NCBI GenBank assembly: GCA_021234155.1
Contig: JAJEKV010000013.1
Span: 19,292,438-19,356,437, forward strand
Direction of reading: 5' to 3'
Length of the DNA stretch: 64,000 bases
Origin: Isoetes taiwanensis
Lineage: Eukaryota; Streptophyta; Lycopodiopsida; Isoetales; Isoetaceae
Shown: positions 33,055 to 45,040 of the stretch, one piece after another
How positions within the stretch are numbered: the stretch's first letter is position 1
Layout of the letters: the number at the start of each line of letters is the position of its first letter
Made by a program: the position numbers and the translations under genes
Notes under the pieces: model-generated
Told to the model about the DNA's origin: nothing
The model's database searches: none
Seen by the model: only the letters and a program-made list of their open reading frames with translations

Positions 33055-33221
33055 AGTTTCAGAAGATGGCTACATCTTATTCTCATATAGAATGAACTCT
33101 CACCAGTTTACAACACAAAATGCACCAACCTATTGTGCTCGTGCCTAGAAGTAGGAGGGGCTCAAATAAGCAAAACCGTTGACATGTACTTGAACCCCGC
33201 TGAAGGAAGTACATTCCATAC

Positions 33222-33306
33222 CTAAAAGCAGAAAATTCAAGCAGACCAGTTTACATCAATTTAATCTTTTGAAATTAAATTATGGAGTGAAAAGTTCAGG
33301 CATTAC
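33222..33306 (-). other. Probable 3' UTR intron of the TOC gene
   Basis: The donor GTAATG starts immediately after the stop codon (ATAG|GTAATG). A good acceptor (TTTCTGCTTTTAG) ends at 33222, giving an 85-base intron. Splice signals only; no transcript evidence is available. Confidence 0.5.
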
Positions 33307-36300
33307 CTATTGTGTAGGCTGGAGGAAACCAAAGAGCCGGTTTGCTATGAGTGCGCGAACCAGTGGGATGATTCCAATAAGAGCAAGCTGGAGCTGCTCT
33401 GAACTACTGGTTCTAATGCTAATCTGCCCAGAACCTCGATTATTCAGATTAGCTCGTGCTGTCATTGTAGTCTTGCCAATAGAGAACTGTGACTGTGCAT
33501 TTCCTCCTATCGCAAGATCTCCATGCCACTTCATTACAGAAAATCCTAAAGTGGAAACATTACGTCCAATGGGGAAATCTTCATCTCTGAGTGTCACCTC
33601 TAATGTTCCACCATATGCCATGTCACCTTTTCCTGTGAGAGCACCTGCATTGGAAACTATTTTCAGTCGCTTCCCAACAACCAATCTATCCTCGATCTTC
33701 ATTCCACCGGCAAATGTCTCCCCAAGTTTCGTAAGAGCAAGTCCAGCTGTTGTTTTATTCCGTTTAAAGTTGCTGAAACGGGTTTCACTCCTTAGGGTAT
33801 ATGAAAAATCCTTTCCAATGGTCTGTACATCAAATCCTGTCAGAGTAACTTTGCCTTCTCCATGCTTCACTGAGGCTGCACATTCCATTGTCAAATTTGT
33901 TTCCTTCTTATCTTTCGTTATTTGTCCCGAGACTGAAGCAGGAACCTTACTTTTTATGACAAACATTTTCTCCAAGTTCAGACCATCATACCCACTATCA
34001 TGGTCCCATCCATGAGTCTCCAATACAGGCCTGACAAGCCATTGGTTCGCAGTATCAAGATAGCGATACCTATGAGTCGGACTATCGGAATCAAAAGTGA
34101 GCGGCAAGGCCATGTCAGGTAATGGCACTGGAACAGCTGCTGATCTTGCGTTTTCATCATCATACCCATCATCTACAGACTGTATGTCTTCATTTTTGCA
34201 GAGCCCATCCTCTTTTCGCCAGATTTCTTTTGCGTCTTTTCAGCTCTTCTTTCCATTGTTTTTCTGGAACAGCTTTTCCCGAAGCTCCAACTCCTCAAAA
34301 TAGGCTTTCTTATTCTGCTTATTCAACTGATTTATTTCTTCCTTGGTTAGCCTTCTGAAAGGTGGGAGCTCATCATACTCTGCTTCTGCATCTGAATCAT
34401 CCTCATCGTCCATATCCTCATCTGATTCATCCTCATCACCTATTGGCTCCTCTGGTAATTTTAATTGGGCACGGGATTGCAAAAGAGAAGAAAGCAGAAA
34501 TGGCAGAGGCGGAACCTTGGAACGTGTACCGAATGGTTTACCTGGGCTGCTTTCTTGCAACTTCAACAAAGAATTAGCCTCCGCCAATATCTTAGATGCA
34601 AAACAAAGCAAAAGTAGCTGAGGCTTCCATAATTGCCCATTTGGCAACACCCTTTCACCATTTCTGTTTGTTCTACATGCTGGATGATTTTCTACAAGAG
34701 ACACAGGGTTCATGAGTCTCATGTCTCCAGCAGCTTGGCGTATTGTCTGCTGCACAATATGGGAGCGTTGTGCAACAAACATCTCATAGCTCAGAGGCAC
34801 TCCGTTGGGCCCATCAGGGGGGGCCGAAGAGGCATGTGTTAGTACAACTATTGCATTAAACCAAATTTGGGGCCCAAATGTATCAGTTATTGTGCGAAGC
34901 AATGGCAAATCTCCATAATCCCTGCTTTGCATGTCAAGGCGATCAAAGTAGAGGACAATGTCTGGTGGAGATCGCTTGATAAACCTTTTGACGGACGACA
35001 TCATTTTCTCATTTTGCCGCTGGTCAGATACCGAAGGTAACAGACCTGGAGTATCAATCACTCTTAACTTAATACCATGCACAGTTCCTGTTATCTCCTG
35101 AACCTTCTTTGTGCCCCAGCTAAAAGCATTAGTCTCTGTTTTAGTTTCATCAAAAATGGAATTTATGGTGGCACTCTTTCCTACTCCTGTCTTACCAAGC
35201 AGCATGATGGTACATGCAAAATCCAGTTCCTCTTGGCCAGCTGCCTCCTGCTCTTCAGCAATTGCACTTGCTCTATCAAAACTAAATGCACTATTTCTGG
35301 AACCACGGCCACCTCTGAGCTGTTCTGCCAATCCAAGCCTGTAAAGGACCTGTGCAACAACAACATTGTGGGCAGATTGGCCAAGTCTGTTAGCAAGGCG
35401 TAAAAACCTAACTCTAATTTGCTGCAATTTCTCGCGAGTATCCTCATTGCCATCACTAGGTTCACTATTAGACTGGCTATTTGCAGCAGCTGATGATTGT
35501 GAAGCAGTAGTTCCACCGCTCGGAGATTGCTGGACAAGCCTAGAACCAGGTTCCAGGGAAGGCATGGCCCGGCTAATAGGTGTAGGCCTGGCTGGTAAGG
35601 AAGGTCCCGATGCTCCCAGGGTAGGCCCTGCAGGTTTGCCCATGGCATCATTACTGGCTGCAGAAGCTGCTACTATTTTCTCAAGGGCAGTGTCAAAGCT
35701 TTCTTCACTTCCAATACTGGTTTCTCCATCCCCAGCATCCTCAGTGTCGTCTGCAACAAGAGCACGGATTGGTGATAGTGTTTTACGGGCATCCGCAACG
35801 GCAGCTTGTGCTGATTGTGCTTCTCGAAGCTCTGACTTCAGCTGTCTTAATTCAAGAAGCACATCACTCTCAAATAACTCTTCCTCGTCCTCATCTTCCT
35901 CTTGCCCACCATTCACTTCTAGCTCCTGCTTACTGAGTGCAGCTTCTGGAGATATCGACTCCAGAGCAAGTGCAGTGGTTCCATCATGACTCACACTCTC
36001 GTCTTTCTCAGAGACATCCATCGTTTTCGTCTCCAGCTCAGGTTTCTCCTGCTCAAGTTTCTCATCGTTATAGTCAACATGATCTAAGTCTTTGGTTTCA
36101 TATATCACAGTGTCCACCTCTGGCTCAACCGGTGTGGCTTCTGCAACTTGCTCATTTGGAGTTGGAGTTGTCGCTTCTACCACATCTTCAACCTCCAGAG
36201 ACAAAGGCTGCTTCTCTACATTGAGCTCTCCTTTAGCCTCAGCTTCTGGCATCAGGGGAGCATTTGCATCCTTTGCATCATCTGATGCTTGTTCTTCGAA

Positions 36301-37665
36301 AGTCTTAAATTCTGACTCTGGTTCCTCCAACTGCGCCAAGGTCTGTTCTTTAAGTTCTACAGACTCAGGAGCCTCCTCAAGGGGTATCGTTTCTGCTGAG
36401 GCAATTTCAACCGCATCCTTTGTGTCATCATCCACAACTTCTGGAAAACTTCTTGCATCCACCTGCCCTGCTTCAACAGGAATAGATTCCCCTTCTTTTG
36501 GCTGCCCTTCATCGGCATTCATTTGTGACAACACTGAACTTTCCTGTCCAGCATCATCAGATGCAACTGCCCTGATGGGTAACAAGCCGGAATGCAGCTC
36601 ATTCTCATCCTCAAAGTCTGACTGCTGGGCATTTACGAAGCCAACTTGCTCTGGTTCAATGTCTCCATTATCTACCACTGCATTTTCGTCAACAAGGTCT
36701 GTTCCCTTTACTTTGTCCACATCATTTAGAGTTTCATCTATGCTTTCATTAGATTCCTCCACAGGCTGGTCAACATCATCTGAAACAACTGCTCTGATAG
36801 GCATTAAACCAGCATGCAATAAATCAGAGTCACCTGTGACTTCCACATCCTCTGGTTCTTGCTCCTGGTCCTGGCCATCGGAGAATTCATCCTCATTTGA
36901 AGCGACTTCATCATTATCTAATTCAACTTCTTTAACTGCCTCCACTTTATTATCTTCAGAAACGTCTCCATTATCCAAGGAGTCTTTCTGAGGATCCACA
37001 GAAAAATTTGCTTCATTTGCATCACTAGCTTTAGATTGAACAAACACCTTACCGGACTGCATGCCTTTAGGACTCACCGCATCATTTGCAGTGTCATTAC
37101 TTGCTGCTGAAGATTCTGCTATTCGCTCCAATGCGCTGTCAAAACTGTCTCCACTGCCTGCACTGCCAAAACTAGCCTCCCCATCCTCATCATCGTCCTC
37201 TACATCTTCAGAAACAACAGCTCTGATAGGCACCAAGCCAGCATGCAAGACCTCTTGATCAGGAGAAGATGGTACCAATTCTGGCTCTTCAAACTCAGCT
37301 TCAAGCTCTGGATTCTGGTCACCCTTTTTTTCCAGTTCCAGATTCGGTCCCCCATTTGGCGTTTCCTGTTTCTCATCCAAAACCGAACTTGCATCAAAGG
37401 ATGGCTGCTCCTGCTCCAAATCTATCTTCTTATCATTGAATTTCGCCGTTGGTTCATTATCTTCATCCGCTGAAGTCTCTAAAACCCCATTTTCTGCTCT
37501 TGAAACTTCTGCTTTCTTATCATTATCAACCACAAAATCCCCAAGGCTTTCAGTGGTTACTGCACCTTCAGAGCTATCAGAGCTGGATTTCTCCGCTTGT
37601 ACCTTATCCTCTGCTGTCGTCTCTGGTGAGATGGCTTGTTCATTGACTGCCGAATCCTCCGCCAT
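33307..37665 (-). CDS. TOC159-like: TOC159/132/120-family chloroplast import receptor (two frameshifts)
   Basis: Outer-envelope GTPase receptor that recognises transit peptides of proteins entering the plastid through the TOC-TIC route. From the ATG at 37665 a 1141-codon frame encodes a long acidic domain (residues 1 to about 760), a short coiled-coil-like segment (LRQLKSELREAQSAQAAVAD, about 600-620), and the GTPase domain: P-loop GKTGVGKS at 824-831, DTPGLL at 871, LTHASSAPPDGPNG further on. It ends FFQKNNGKKS-like at 34240. The membrane-anchor (M) domain continues in another frame from about 34190 (VPVPLPDMALPLTFDSDSP) through WDHDSGYDGLNLEK and IRTSSSEQLQLALIGIIPL to the stop at 33307. 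Two one-base shifts lie between, one at an A5 run (34259-34263) and one near 34205-34225. Either sequencing error or a young pseudogene would fit. The coding sequence itself shows no introns. Paralogue identity (159 versus 132/120) is undecided. Confidence 0.9.
35740..37250 (-). repeat. Four-times repeated PIRAVVSDD motif in the TOC acidic domain
   Basis: LHAGLVPIRAVVSEDV (residue about 140), LHAGLMPIRAVVSDDV (about 280), LHSGLLPIRAVASDDA (about 355) and LSPIRALVADDTED (about 628) are copies of one unit. The first and last are followed by a shared SFD(S/T)ALE(R/K)I...SAASNDA block. The repeats are separated by acidic, poorly structured sequence. Confidence 0.85.
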
Positions 37666-37764
37666 AGCTAAGGTTTCCTCAGCTCTCGCGCCTGAAACCT
37701 CTTACTGCGGCCTTGCACCACAATCCAGACGCTGTTACTGAAATGGGTTTTGCCACATCTAGGT

Positions 37765-37924
37765 CTGCAAGCAAATTCGGCCACACCCCACAAACCCCAA
37801 AACAGAAACAGTAAATTAGAACGCAAAAGATAAAACCATGGTGCCAAAAATATCTACTTTGCATCAGACTAACCGTGGTTAGAGAAGGACAAAGGGAAGA
37901 ATAGCATTGGATGAGAAGACTCAC
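37765..37924 (-). other. Probable 5' UTR intron of the TOC gene
   Basis: On the minus strand the donor CCG|GTGAGT lies at 37925/37924 and the acceptor TTTGCTTGCAG ends at 37765, giving a 160-base T-rich intron about 100 bases before the start codon. The exon upstream would run from about 38160. Confidence 0.6.
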
Positions 37925-38160
37925 CGGAAGGGTTTGAAGGATCAGGTATTGAGGGCGGTCAATACCCACCACTCAAAATTTCCTGCTTTTTTTTCCTTGT
38001 CGCCTTGTAAAAATCCCTTCTCTCTAGCCTATCCACCGCAAATGAACGACTAAACAAAGGCATGTGCCTCTGCTCTGTTGGCTTCTGAAAGCTCTTCCTA
38101 CGTGGGAGGAAAGAAGCGGAAAAACAAGCATAGCCTAGTATACTAGTAAAAAAGCACCTT

Positions 38161-39834
38161 TTTTGCAAAGAATGGAATTTAAATGCAGAAAATGGCCCTC
38201 ATTTCTTTTATTTGTTTATCTTTTGTTTCATGCTCCCTGGCCCCATCTTTCTTGGTCCCATTACAAGCACTATGGCGCACGTCAATTGTCTTGGATTGCA
38301 TTCAAACTTCTGGCTTAATTGAATTGTATTTTATTTTTGGGTTAGAGAATATATTCTACTAGGCCAACTTAGATCACCTCAATTCATATCTTACCTGGCA
38401 TCTCTGAGCTTCGGTAAAAATTATAAATAGCTTGCATGACTAATTACCCACCCCTATAGTACAGAGGTGTGAATCGCGAATCTATCTGATCAAGCTCTAG
38501 CCTTTACATATGGCCATCCACCAAGGTAAGTAAGTACTACATAAATAGAATGATGTCAAAATTGTATGTGTTAGTAGATATTGTCAATGTGTTCTCCAAA
38601 AAGATGACTACTACAAGAAATGGTAAAAATCATTTCAATTTAATTCCTCGTCAAGGTGTATTGCATGCATGTTTCTTGATGCTTTCACTATCTACTATCT
38701 TCTTCCTCAAGTACTTGATGATGCCACCGTAAAAAGGTCTAAAGATAATGAAAAAGAGAGGTTAAGACATAGATAATCAAACCGGAGAAAGCCAAACTCC
38801 AAATCCATAGGAAGTATGTTTGCATTGAATCTTTATTTGGAAAAACTATGAACTTGAACTGATATGATTGTCAAATATCTCGTTTAGCAAATTCTAAGTG
38901 AGTAAGAATCTGATGAAAGAGGAAGGGCCGCCATGGACCCTTAACATCTTCTTCACCAAGACGAGTTCGACATGTCAGATATCTTACGGAAGTAGGTACT
39001 ATAGGCAAGCATTTACCACCTTATACTTTCTATACATCTTTTGCTTATATGTTTCCTCAAGTGCTTATGCTATGGCGACCACCATGTGTATTATTATACT
39101 GCGTACAATACAAAGATGGTCGTCAAACGGGAAGCAAAAAGTAGTTGCATAAAGCAAGTTGTTAGAAACAAAAGCTATTGAGCCTGTAAATTGAATCCGA
39201 GATAAATAAAGTCTCAATCTCCTTCTCTATTCTACCTTCGTGTTCTCCTCGCAATAAACCACCAAGATCCCACAGAGGATGATATTAAACAAGCTTCAAC
39301 AAGATTCTTAATCATAGAGTTTGTTTCTTGGAACATTCACACAGAGTGCGATTAATCAAGAACACAGTAGGTAGAGTCTAATCGTCCACCGAGAACCTGT
39401 TTGATCGGGAATTTGTAGAGGAATTCCAATTGGATATAAAAGCAAGATGTGAGACCCACTTCGGAGGTCAAACCTATGGGATGTACATCCTCAATTTTGA
39501 CCTTTTTTCTTTTCATTGTTTTCTACCTTTTCTCCTCTTGATTTTATAATAAGCTCATGCAAAGTCATGTGCAAATAGTGGCAAAAGTATATTCAAATTT
39601 AGCTGCCATATCTATCCAAATGTTACTATCGCGCTTTTGTTGTAGAAAGAGCAATAGAGGATTGTTTCTCACTTTCTCACTTTTCCAAGTGATAGCTTTC
39701 CCTCCTAGTAAACAAGCACATCGAGACCTTGATCTACGTGTCCATAGTTTTGAGTGTCTTTCAAGAATCTTTACGATGCATTTTAGCACATTTCTAATGC
39801 CCTCGTTCTTGAGTCCCCAAATTCAATTCTAGGC
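38161..39834. other. Intergenic, TOC upstream region
   Basis: The TOC promoter should lie near 38160-38400 on the minus strand; no convincing TATA box was singled out. CTACTACAAGAAATGG near 38608 weakly resembles a CACTA transposon end. Short frames only. The base composition changes abruptly at about 39835. Confidence 0.35.
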
Positions 39835-41479
39835 ACCCTTCATGAGCCGAGAGACCCCTCAAACTTTGGGAGTCATGGCCCACGAGAAGATGGGCGGCCT
39901 ACGGGAAACCAAAGGCGGGCCCCGCCGCACAAACGGGTCCCGATCAGCCATCATGGACGGGGAGAGTCATCCTCCATGAAGAAGGAGGCTCGGGGCTAAG
40001 GCCTAAGGCCCCTCGAGCCCGGCCCGTAGGAAGGGATTAATTGCTCGAGACCACATAGGAACTCACGCACCGGCGGGTGGAGCGTCAAAGCGGGAATGGA
40101 GGCTAACAGTGCTTCGTGTGAGGCTAAGGTGCACTTTGGTTGGCATGGCGGTGGAGATGGAGTCTCGGCATCCCATGTGCTCAAAAGGCAAATCCCGAGG
40201 AAAAGAAGCAAGTATCCGCAGGAGCTTGGAGACCCATGCCTGCATGTGGAAGTTGGCCTTGCACACGGTGGCCGAGCGAGGCGTGAGGTCGGCGACATGC
40301 GGGCCCGCCCAGGGCCCCTGTGTTCATCACTGCGGACACCATGACAGAGGAGAGGGGCCCAGCTCTCACGGGGAGGCGATGGTCCGCGGTCGGCCCCGGT
40401 CGAGGAGGTAGAGGCGGCCACCACCGCCTCAACACCCGGGGAGCACAGTGCTCTGCGGAGCGGCCGGTGCAACCGGGATCTTGAGAGCTGGAATCCAGAA
40501 CAGCAAGCAACCCGACCCCCTTGTGTCTTTGGGGCTGCCGAGCAGCTCTCTGCTACTACTCGAGCCTAGAGCCAGGGGTTGAGGGCAACCATCCCACTGA
40601 GTGAGCAGGGTCTCCCCTACAGGAGGTTCATAGGTAGGCTGCGGCCCGGTCACGAGGCGGGGAGATAGCCAAGCGGCTGGCCGAGGCTGCAGAGGCTGTG
40701 CTCCCGGCTTCACCCGGGGAGGCGAGCGGCTGGGGCCGCTATCGCCCACGGCCTCCCACGCCCGGTGACCGCCCCCTCTTCTTGCCCGGCTCTCCGGCCA
40801 CTCCCACGCCATCCCGGCCACCTCCCGGTCACTCCCGCCATCCCGGCCACCACCACCACCCCGGCCACACGGGACCCGACCCCCAGCCCTTGGACCCTTG
40901 GCGCGAGAACTCGAGGCCTTGGTGAGGAGAGGCCTGTCTGGTAGTTCGAGGCATGCGGAAACGGCGGGGAGAGTCTCGCCCACAACATCCGAACACACAT
41001 TCACCGTCGGATGACATTCAGGAGCCGGTTCACATTTCTCAGCAACTAGGCATGGGGCTCGGCGCTTGCGGGCGTGCCGCGTGTCATATTCCGGTTCGCG
41101 GATGCAGTGCGTGATGATGCCATATTGCGCGGAAGGCGGTGTTGAAGGGGCATCACATGCGTGGGCCGGACCTCACACAGATGCGGCGAGGAGGCGCGTG
41201 AGCGGGAGCTTATCGGTTGAGAGGCATTAAGCCAGCGAGGGGGGTGCGGGGGTTGGATTCGGCGGGATGCACACATTTTCCGGCGGCACACTCTTCTTTG
41301 CCCGAACCCCGGCCCCAACCCATTTCCTGCAGCGGCCACATACGCTTCTACTACCACCCCCCCTTCTCCCGCTCCTACTCACTGCTCCCTCCGGCCCGTC
41401 ACCGCTACATCTGCCTCCGCTCCATCTACTTCTCCGACCTCGGCCTTCCCGTCCTCCTGAGCTTCGATTTGCGCATACC
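39835..41479 (+). other. LINE-C 5' region, ORF1 not recognised
   Basis: Very GC-rich, proline/arginine-rich in all frames on both strands, as expected of composition alone. No zinc knuckle or RRM-like motif could be made out. Open frames here (for example 40429-41004 minus) are likely shadows. Confidence 0.35.
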
Positions 41480-42400
41480 ATCCTGTGACAAATAGGAATT
41501 GTGCCTGGGGTGGTCTCATGGAATTGTCGAGGCTTCCCTTGGCGAGGGGGCGATCACGAACGCGGCGTGGCAGCCGATGGATCTCATCTTCCTCATGGAA
41601 CATGGGGAGCATCTTTGAGCACAAAGCTACCGATTTCTTGGGTTACCAACATTTTCGGTCTTCAATACACATGCCGGAGACGGCGGGGTCATGGTGGAGT
41701 GGCTTGCTACTCTGCACCGGACAACCTGGCACATTAGGTTACCCTCCGAAAACGAGCGGCATACTGGGGGTGCCACGGGTTACGGGTTCGTGCATAATAC
41801 CGGTGGCAACCCTCTTTTTACTCGGCCGCTTTGTTGTTATTTCCCTCCATTGACGGCACCTTCTATCGCAGAGCCACCCGATGCGGATAGGATGGACCGT
41901 GTATGTCGATCTATATGATGACATCTGGCCGGCATCGGCAGATTGGGTAGGGTCGTCCTTCTTGGAGATTTCAATGCATGGACAGGAGTAGAGCAGCCCA
42001 TGCGACTTGACCCTCACGACGATGTCCTGCTCACTCGCCAGCAGAAGTAGGCCGCCCCGCAGTCGGATAGGGAGCCGACGGTCACTCGCTTTGGCGAGGC
42101 AGTTGCTCTGCTATGTGGCATTTTTTGACTTGATAATTTGCAATGGCCTTTCCAAAGTGGCCGATTCACCGCAAGTGCACATCGCGACATGGGACAATCG
42201 GGGGGGGTCTAGTGTGGTGGACTATGTGCTTGTAGTTGCGCAAGATATGCATCTCATCAGTTTTGGGGTGGGCACGCGGTCGGGGATGAGGAGGTGCATT
42301 CTGGATCACCTCCCACTTTGGCCCCGGACCTGGTTTGGTGAGGCCCTTGAACCCCCACTATCTGACCCCTGGCCCAGGTCCTCGGTTGAGACTTCGATTA
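41480..42400 (+). pseudogene. LINE-C endonuclease domain (broken)
   Basis: The apurinic-type endonuclease of LINEs is seen in pieces: VVSWNCRGFPW (about 41508), GDGGVMVEW (near 41680), VVLLGDFNAWTG (about 41953-41988, the catalytic DFN), SVVDYVLVVAQD (about 42209) and LDHLPLW (about 42301, catalytic Asp-His). Motif order and spacing fit one domain of about 280 residues with several frameshifts and a stop. Confidence 0.75.
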
Positions 42401-43259
42401 TGGCTTGAGGCCGAGAGTTCTGTAAGATGCTCATGGGCGCCCCTCCCGGTAGTGAGGACCTCCCACTGAAGCTGACTGAGCAGACAGTGACCCATACGGA
42501 GGATCACGTGAGACCAGTGCTTTGGCGGACCCCGCTGTCGCAGCTCGAGTCGGCAACATTCCCTCGTAACCGATGGTTTGATCACGGTGTAAAGAAACAG
42601 CGGCGGCTTCCGTGCATACGGATCCGGTACCGCTTACTGCGGGCCACCACCGGCCAGTCTGAAGCCCACAAAGGGTACCTTACTGCTTTATCGGGGAGAT
42701 GTTACATTTCTTGGACTTTCATCCTCGAGGAAACCTTTTGGCTTGATTAGCCCGAGGCGGCCCGACCTACGGGGGACATCACACGGGCGTGGGAGCATTA
42801 CTGCGGCGGCTCTATGACCCTTGGGGGGAGCGATAAGCCCATACCCCAAGGATGGCCCCATTGGTTTCGTGGACGATGTTGAGGAGGGTCCGCGAACGGG
42901 TTAGCTAATGGGAATGTACCGACCTCGATGGTATCACCGGTAGAGTTACTCAAGTGGGTACCCGCTTGTCTTGGGTCCTCACTACCCGTTCATGAGCATT
43001 GCGGGGAGGGTTTCCCAAACAATGGACCCTAAGGGGTTGTTCCCATTCACAAGGCGGGCGACCCACAGCGTAGACCACCCGGACGATCATGGTGGGCTTC
43101 GATTTGCCAAACCGTTGGTCGGCATTCTCGGCAGCGCTTGACCTTGACCGGCAGGCAATGGGATGTGCGGTGCCCCTCACGCAGGCCGGGAGCTTCGACC
43201 CGCCACTCAACGATTGACCATATCTTTACGGGCGGTGCATTGAAAACTGACCGGAATCA

Positions 43260-43740
43260 TCAATAGACTTGTATTGTCGCTTGTGGACTTCTCGCGAAAG
43301 GCTTTTGTCGGTCCCCCGAAAAGGCGTGGGCTGAAGCTGCGTCAAGCTGGGGCTCATTTGCACTTTGTGCGAGAATGCCACATCGGGTTGTATGAGAGTT
43401 GTTTTGGCGGGATCGCGGTAGAAGCGGGCCAAGCATTCACCGATAATATCGAGTCGGCCGGGGTTGCCCCTCTAGCCAACACTTTTTGGCCTCTACATTG
43501 ATCGGTTAGAGCCACAGCTTCTGCCCGAGCATGGGGGATGGCATCACGACTTTTGCACCGGGTCATCCTTGCGCTCATCTATCACGGGGCGATGTTGGCT
43601 GGCTTGGCCCCACACCCGAAGCTATCACGGTCTCACACGGATGCCCTAGACACATTTTGTCGGGGCTCTGAGACATCTTGGCGTCAATCGGCCAAGACCG
43701 AGGTGGTTCTCATATCCTCTTCCGTCACCCCATGCCTCCT
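43260..43740 (+). pseudogene. LINE-C reverse transcriptase core (broken)
   Basis: Shifted frames show LVDFSRKAFV..PPK (motif A, with the FS-KAFD-type signature damaged), LHFVRECHIGLYESCFGG, PLANTFWPLHIDRLEPQLLP in place of the usual P..PTLF..YID (motif B), and LIYHGAMLAGLAPHPK, where the catalytic Y-A-D-D is corrupted, then DALDTFCRGSE and AKTEVVLIS. The last matches the post-YADD 'N..KTE' region of non-LTR reverse transcriptases. Confidence 0.6.
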
Positions 43741-44869
43741 GCACTCACATATCCGGGGGATGACACAGTGGGCGTCCAGCCCACCTACAAGTGCCCAGGG
43801 GTGGAGTTCCCCTCCTCGCATTTCTGGCGGGGGCGTCTATCCGGCTTATGGTGACGGCCCAGTTGAAAGCGCCTTTTATGCCATGCGAGAACAACAGAGT
43901 CTACCGGCGAGCTATATGATTGGGGCCATCGGTCACATCCCCAAAAGGGCAGTCGAACAGCAATGTCCTACCATGCGGTCGAGGTTTGGGGCCCAGTCGT
44001 CTCTTTGGTGACACGGAATGACTTGGGAGCGGTCGGAAGGCATTTTTGGCACGGGCGCAGGGTGAAACCTTCAGTCCCCTATCGGTCTAGCTGCCGAGGC
44101 TGGATTCTTGCGGCCCGGCGGCCCTTGATAGACACATCGTCTATTTTCGAGAAAGTGGTTACTATGGGTGATGTGGGCTCCGCTGCGGCTATATAATCGT
44201 GGCCATGAGTCCCAAGGCGTGCTTAGGGCTGTTGGAGGGGGTAAGAGAGATCAGTGGTTCCCAGATGGAACGTCGCAGGAGCACACCATGCGTCACGGCG
44301 CTGGCTGACCCGTCGTGACGCTGCGGGGAGTACCTAGATGCTTGTTTCCTTGGCAAGCTCACGGGACATTGCTCTAAGCAGGTCAAAATGACCCATTACA
44401 AGGGAGCACATCAACCCGAAGTGTTAGCCTCGGGGGCCCACAGCTCTACTGCGTTCCCATTTTGCCCACGAAAGCGCCGGACTCATTGCCTCCATTACGG
44501 CACGAGGTGCCCACCATCTTCGCGCTCGAAGGCAGGCGAGGTGGATTGGGAGCCCCGCCAGGGGCGACTCGGCCGCAGTCGCCAAGCGGGTGCCATTGAG
44601 GATGAGTCTCACACTTTCTAGAGTTGCCCAGCGTTCGGTGGTCAGGGCGGATCACGGCTCCCTTGAAATGCGGTAGGACGTGCTTGCATTTCGGCGATGA
44701 ACTGCACACCGTCGATGCGTGCCACAGGGGTCCATACATCCGGGAGGTGTAATCGGACCTCGGGCTTGAGTCACCTTTGCCCCCCTTTGGGCTGTCCGTG
44801 ACTAGGCACTACGGGGATGGTGCATGGCTGTATATATTGGGATGTTTCGCATTTTATATGATTAGCCAT

Positions 44870-45040
44870 GATTTGTCGGCCGGTGATTCTTCGCCCGCGG
44901 TTTTCCCTCGAAAACCCGCCGGCGAGGGTTTTTTAATCCGGGCGTGTATCTCGCTTCTTGCTGCGTTTTGTATTGGGTCCCATAGGCCGATTGGCCTCCG
45001 TGGACGATAAAAGTACCTACCTTCCTTCCTTCCTTCCTTT
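44870..45040 (+). repeat. LINE-C 3' end and (CCTT)n tail
   Basis: TTTTCCCTCGAAAACC, a CCCTCG/CGAGGG stem, GGGTTTTTTAATCC, GGGTCCCATAGGCC and GGCCTCCGTGGACG, then (CCTT)4. The same block closes the stub at 14610-14790. Confidence 0.75.

Larger units (their letters stand above)
39835..45040 (+). mobile_element. GC- and CpG-rich LINE, near full length (LINE-C)
   Basis: An abrupt switch from AT-rich to GC-rich sequence at about 39835 and back at about 45010 delimits a 5.2 kb element. It has an unassigned first part (ORF1 region), an endonuclease (41480-42340), a reverse transcriptase (about 43260-43740), a C-terminal region, and a 3' end with a CCCTCG...CGAGGG stem, GGGTTTTTTAATCC and a (CCTT)n tail. 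The frames are broken by many small indels, yet CpG dinucleotides remain plentiful. The RT and tail differ from the plant L1 type of LINE-A and LINE-B. 5'-truncated AT-rich copies are at 46180-47035 and 14610-14790. Confidence 0.7.

Noticed and set aside
35366-37258. Long plus-strand Ser-rich open frames opposite the TOC gene
   Set aside because: They are antisense shadows of the Glu/Asp-rich acidic domain.
40429-41004. 191-codon minus-strand frame in the GC-rich LINE
   Set aside because: High GC gives long stop-free frames by chance; no motif, and the LINE domains are on the plus strand.
42800-43300. Apparent scarcity of CTG/CAG words in parts of the GC-rich LINE as a systematic sequencing artefact
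   Set aside because: Neighbouring parts of the same element (40490-40700, 41690-42000) are rich in CTG and CAG, so the pattern is not consistent.
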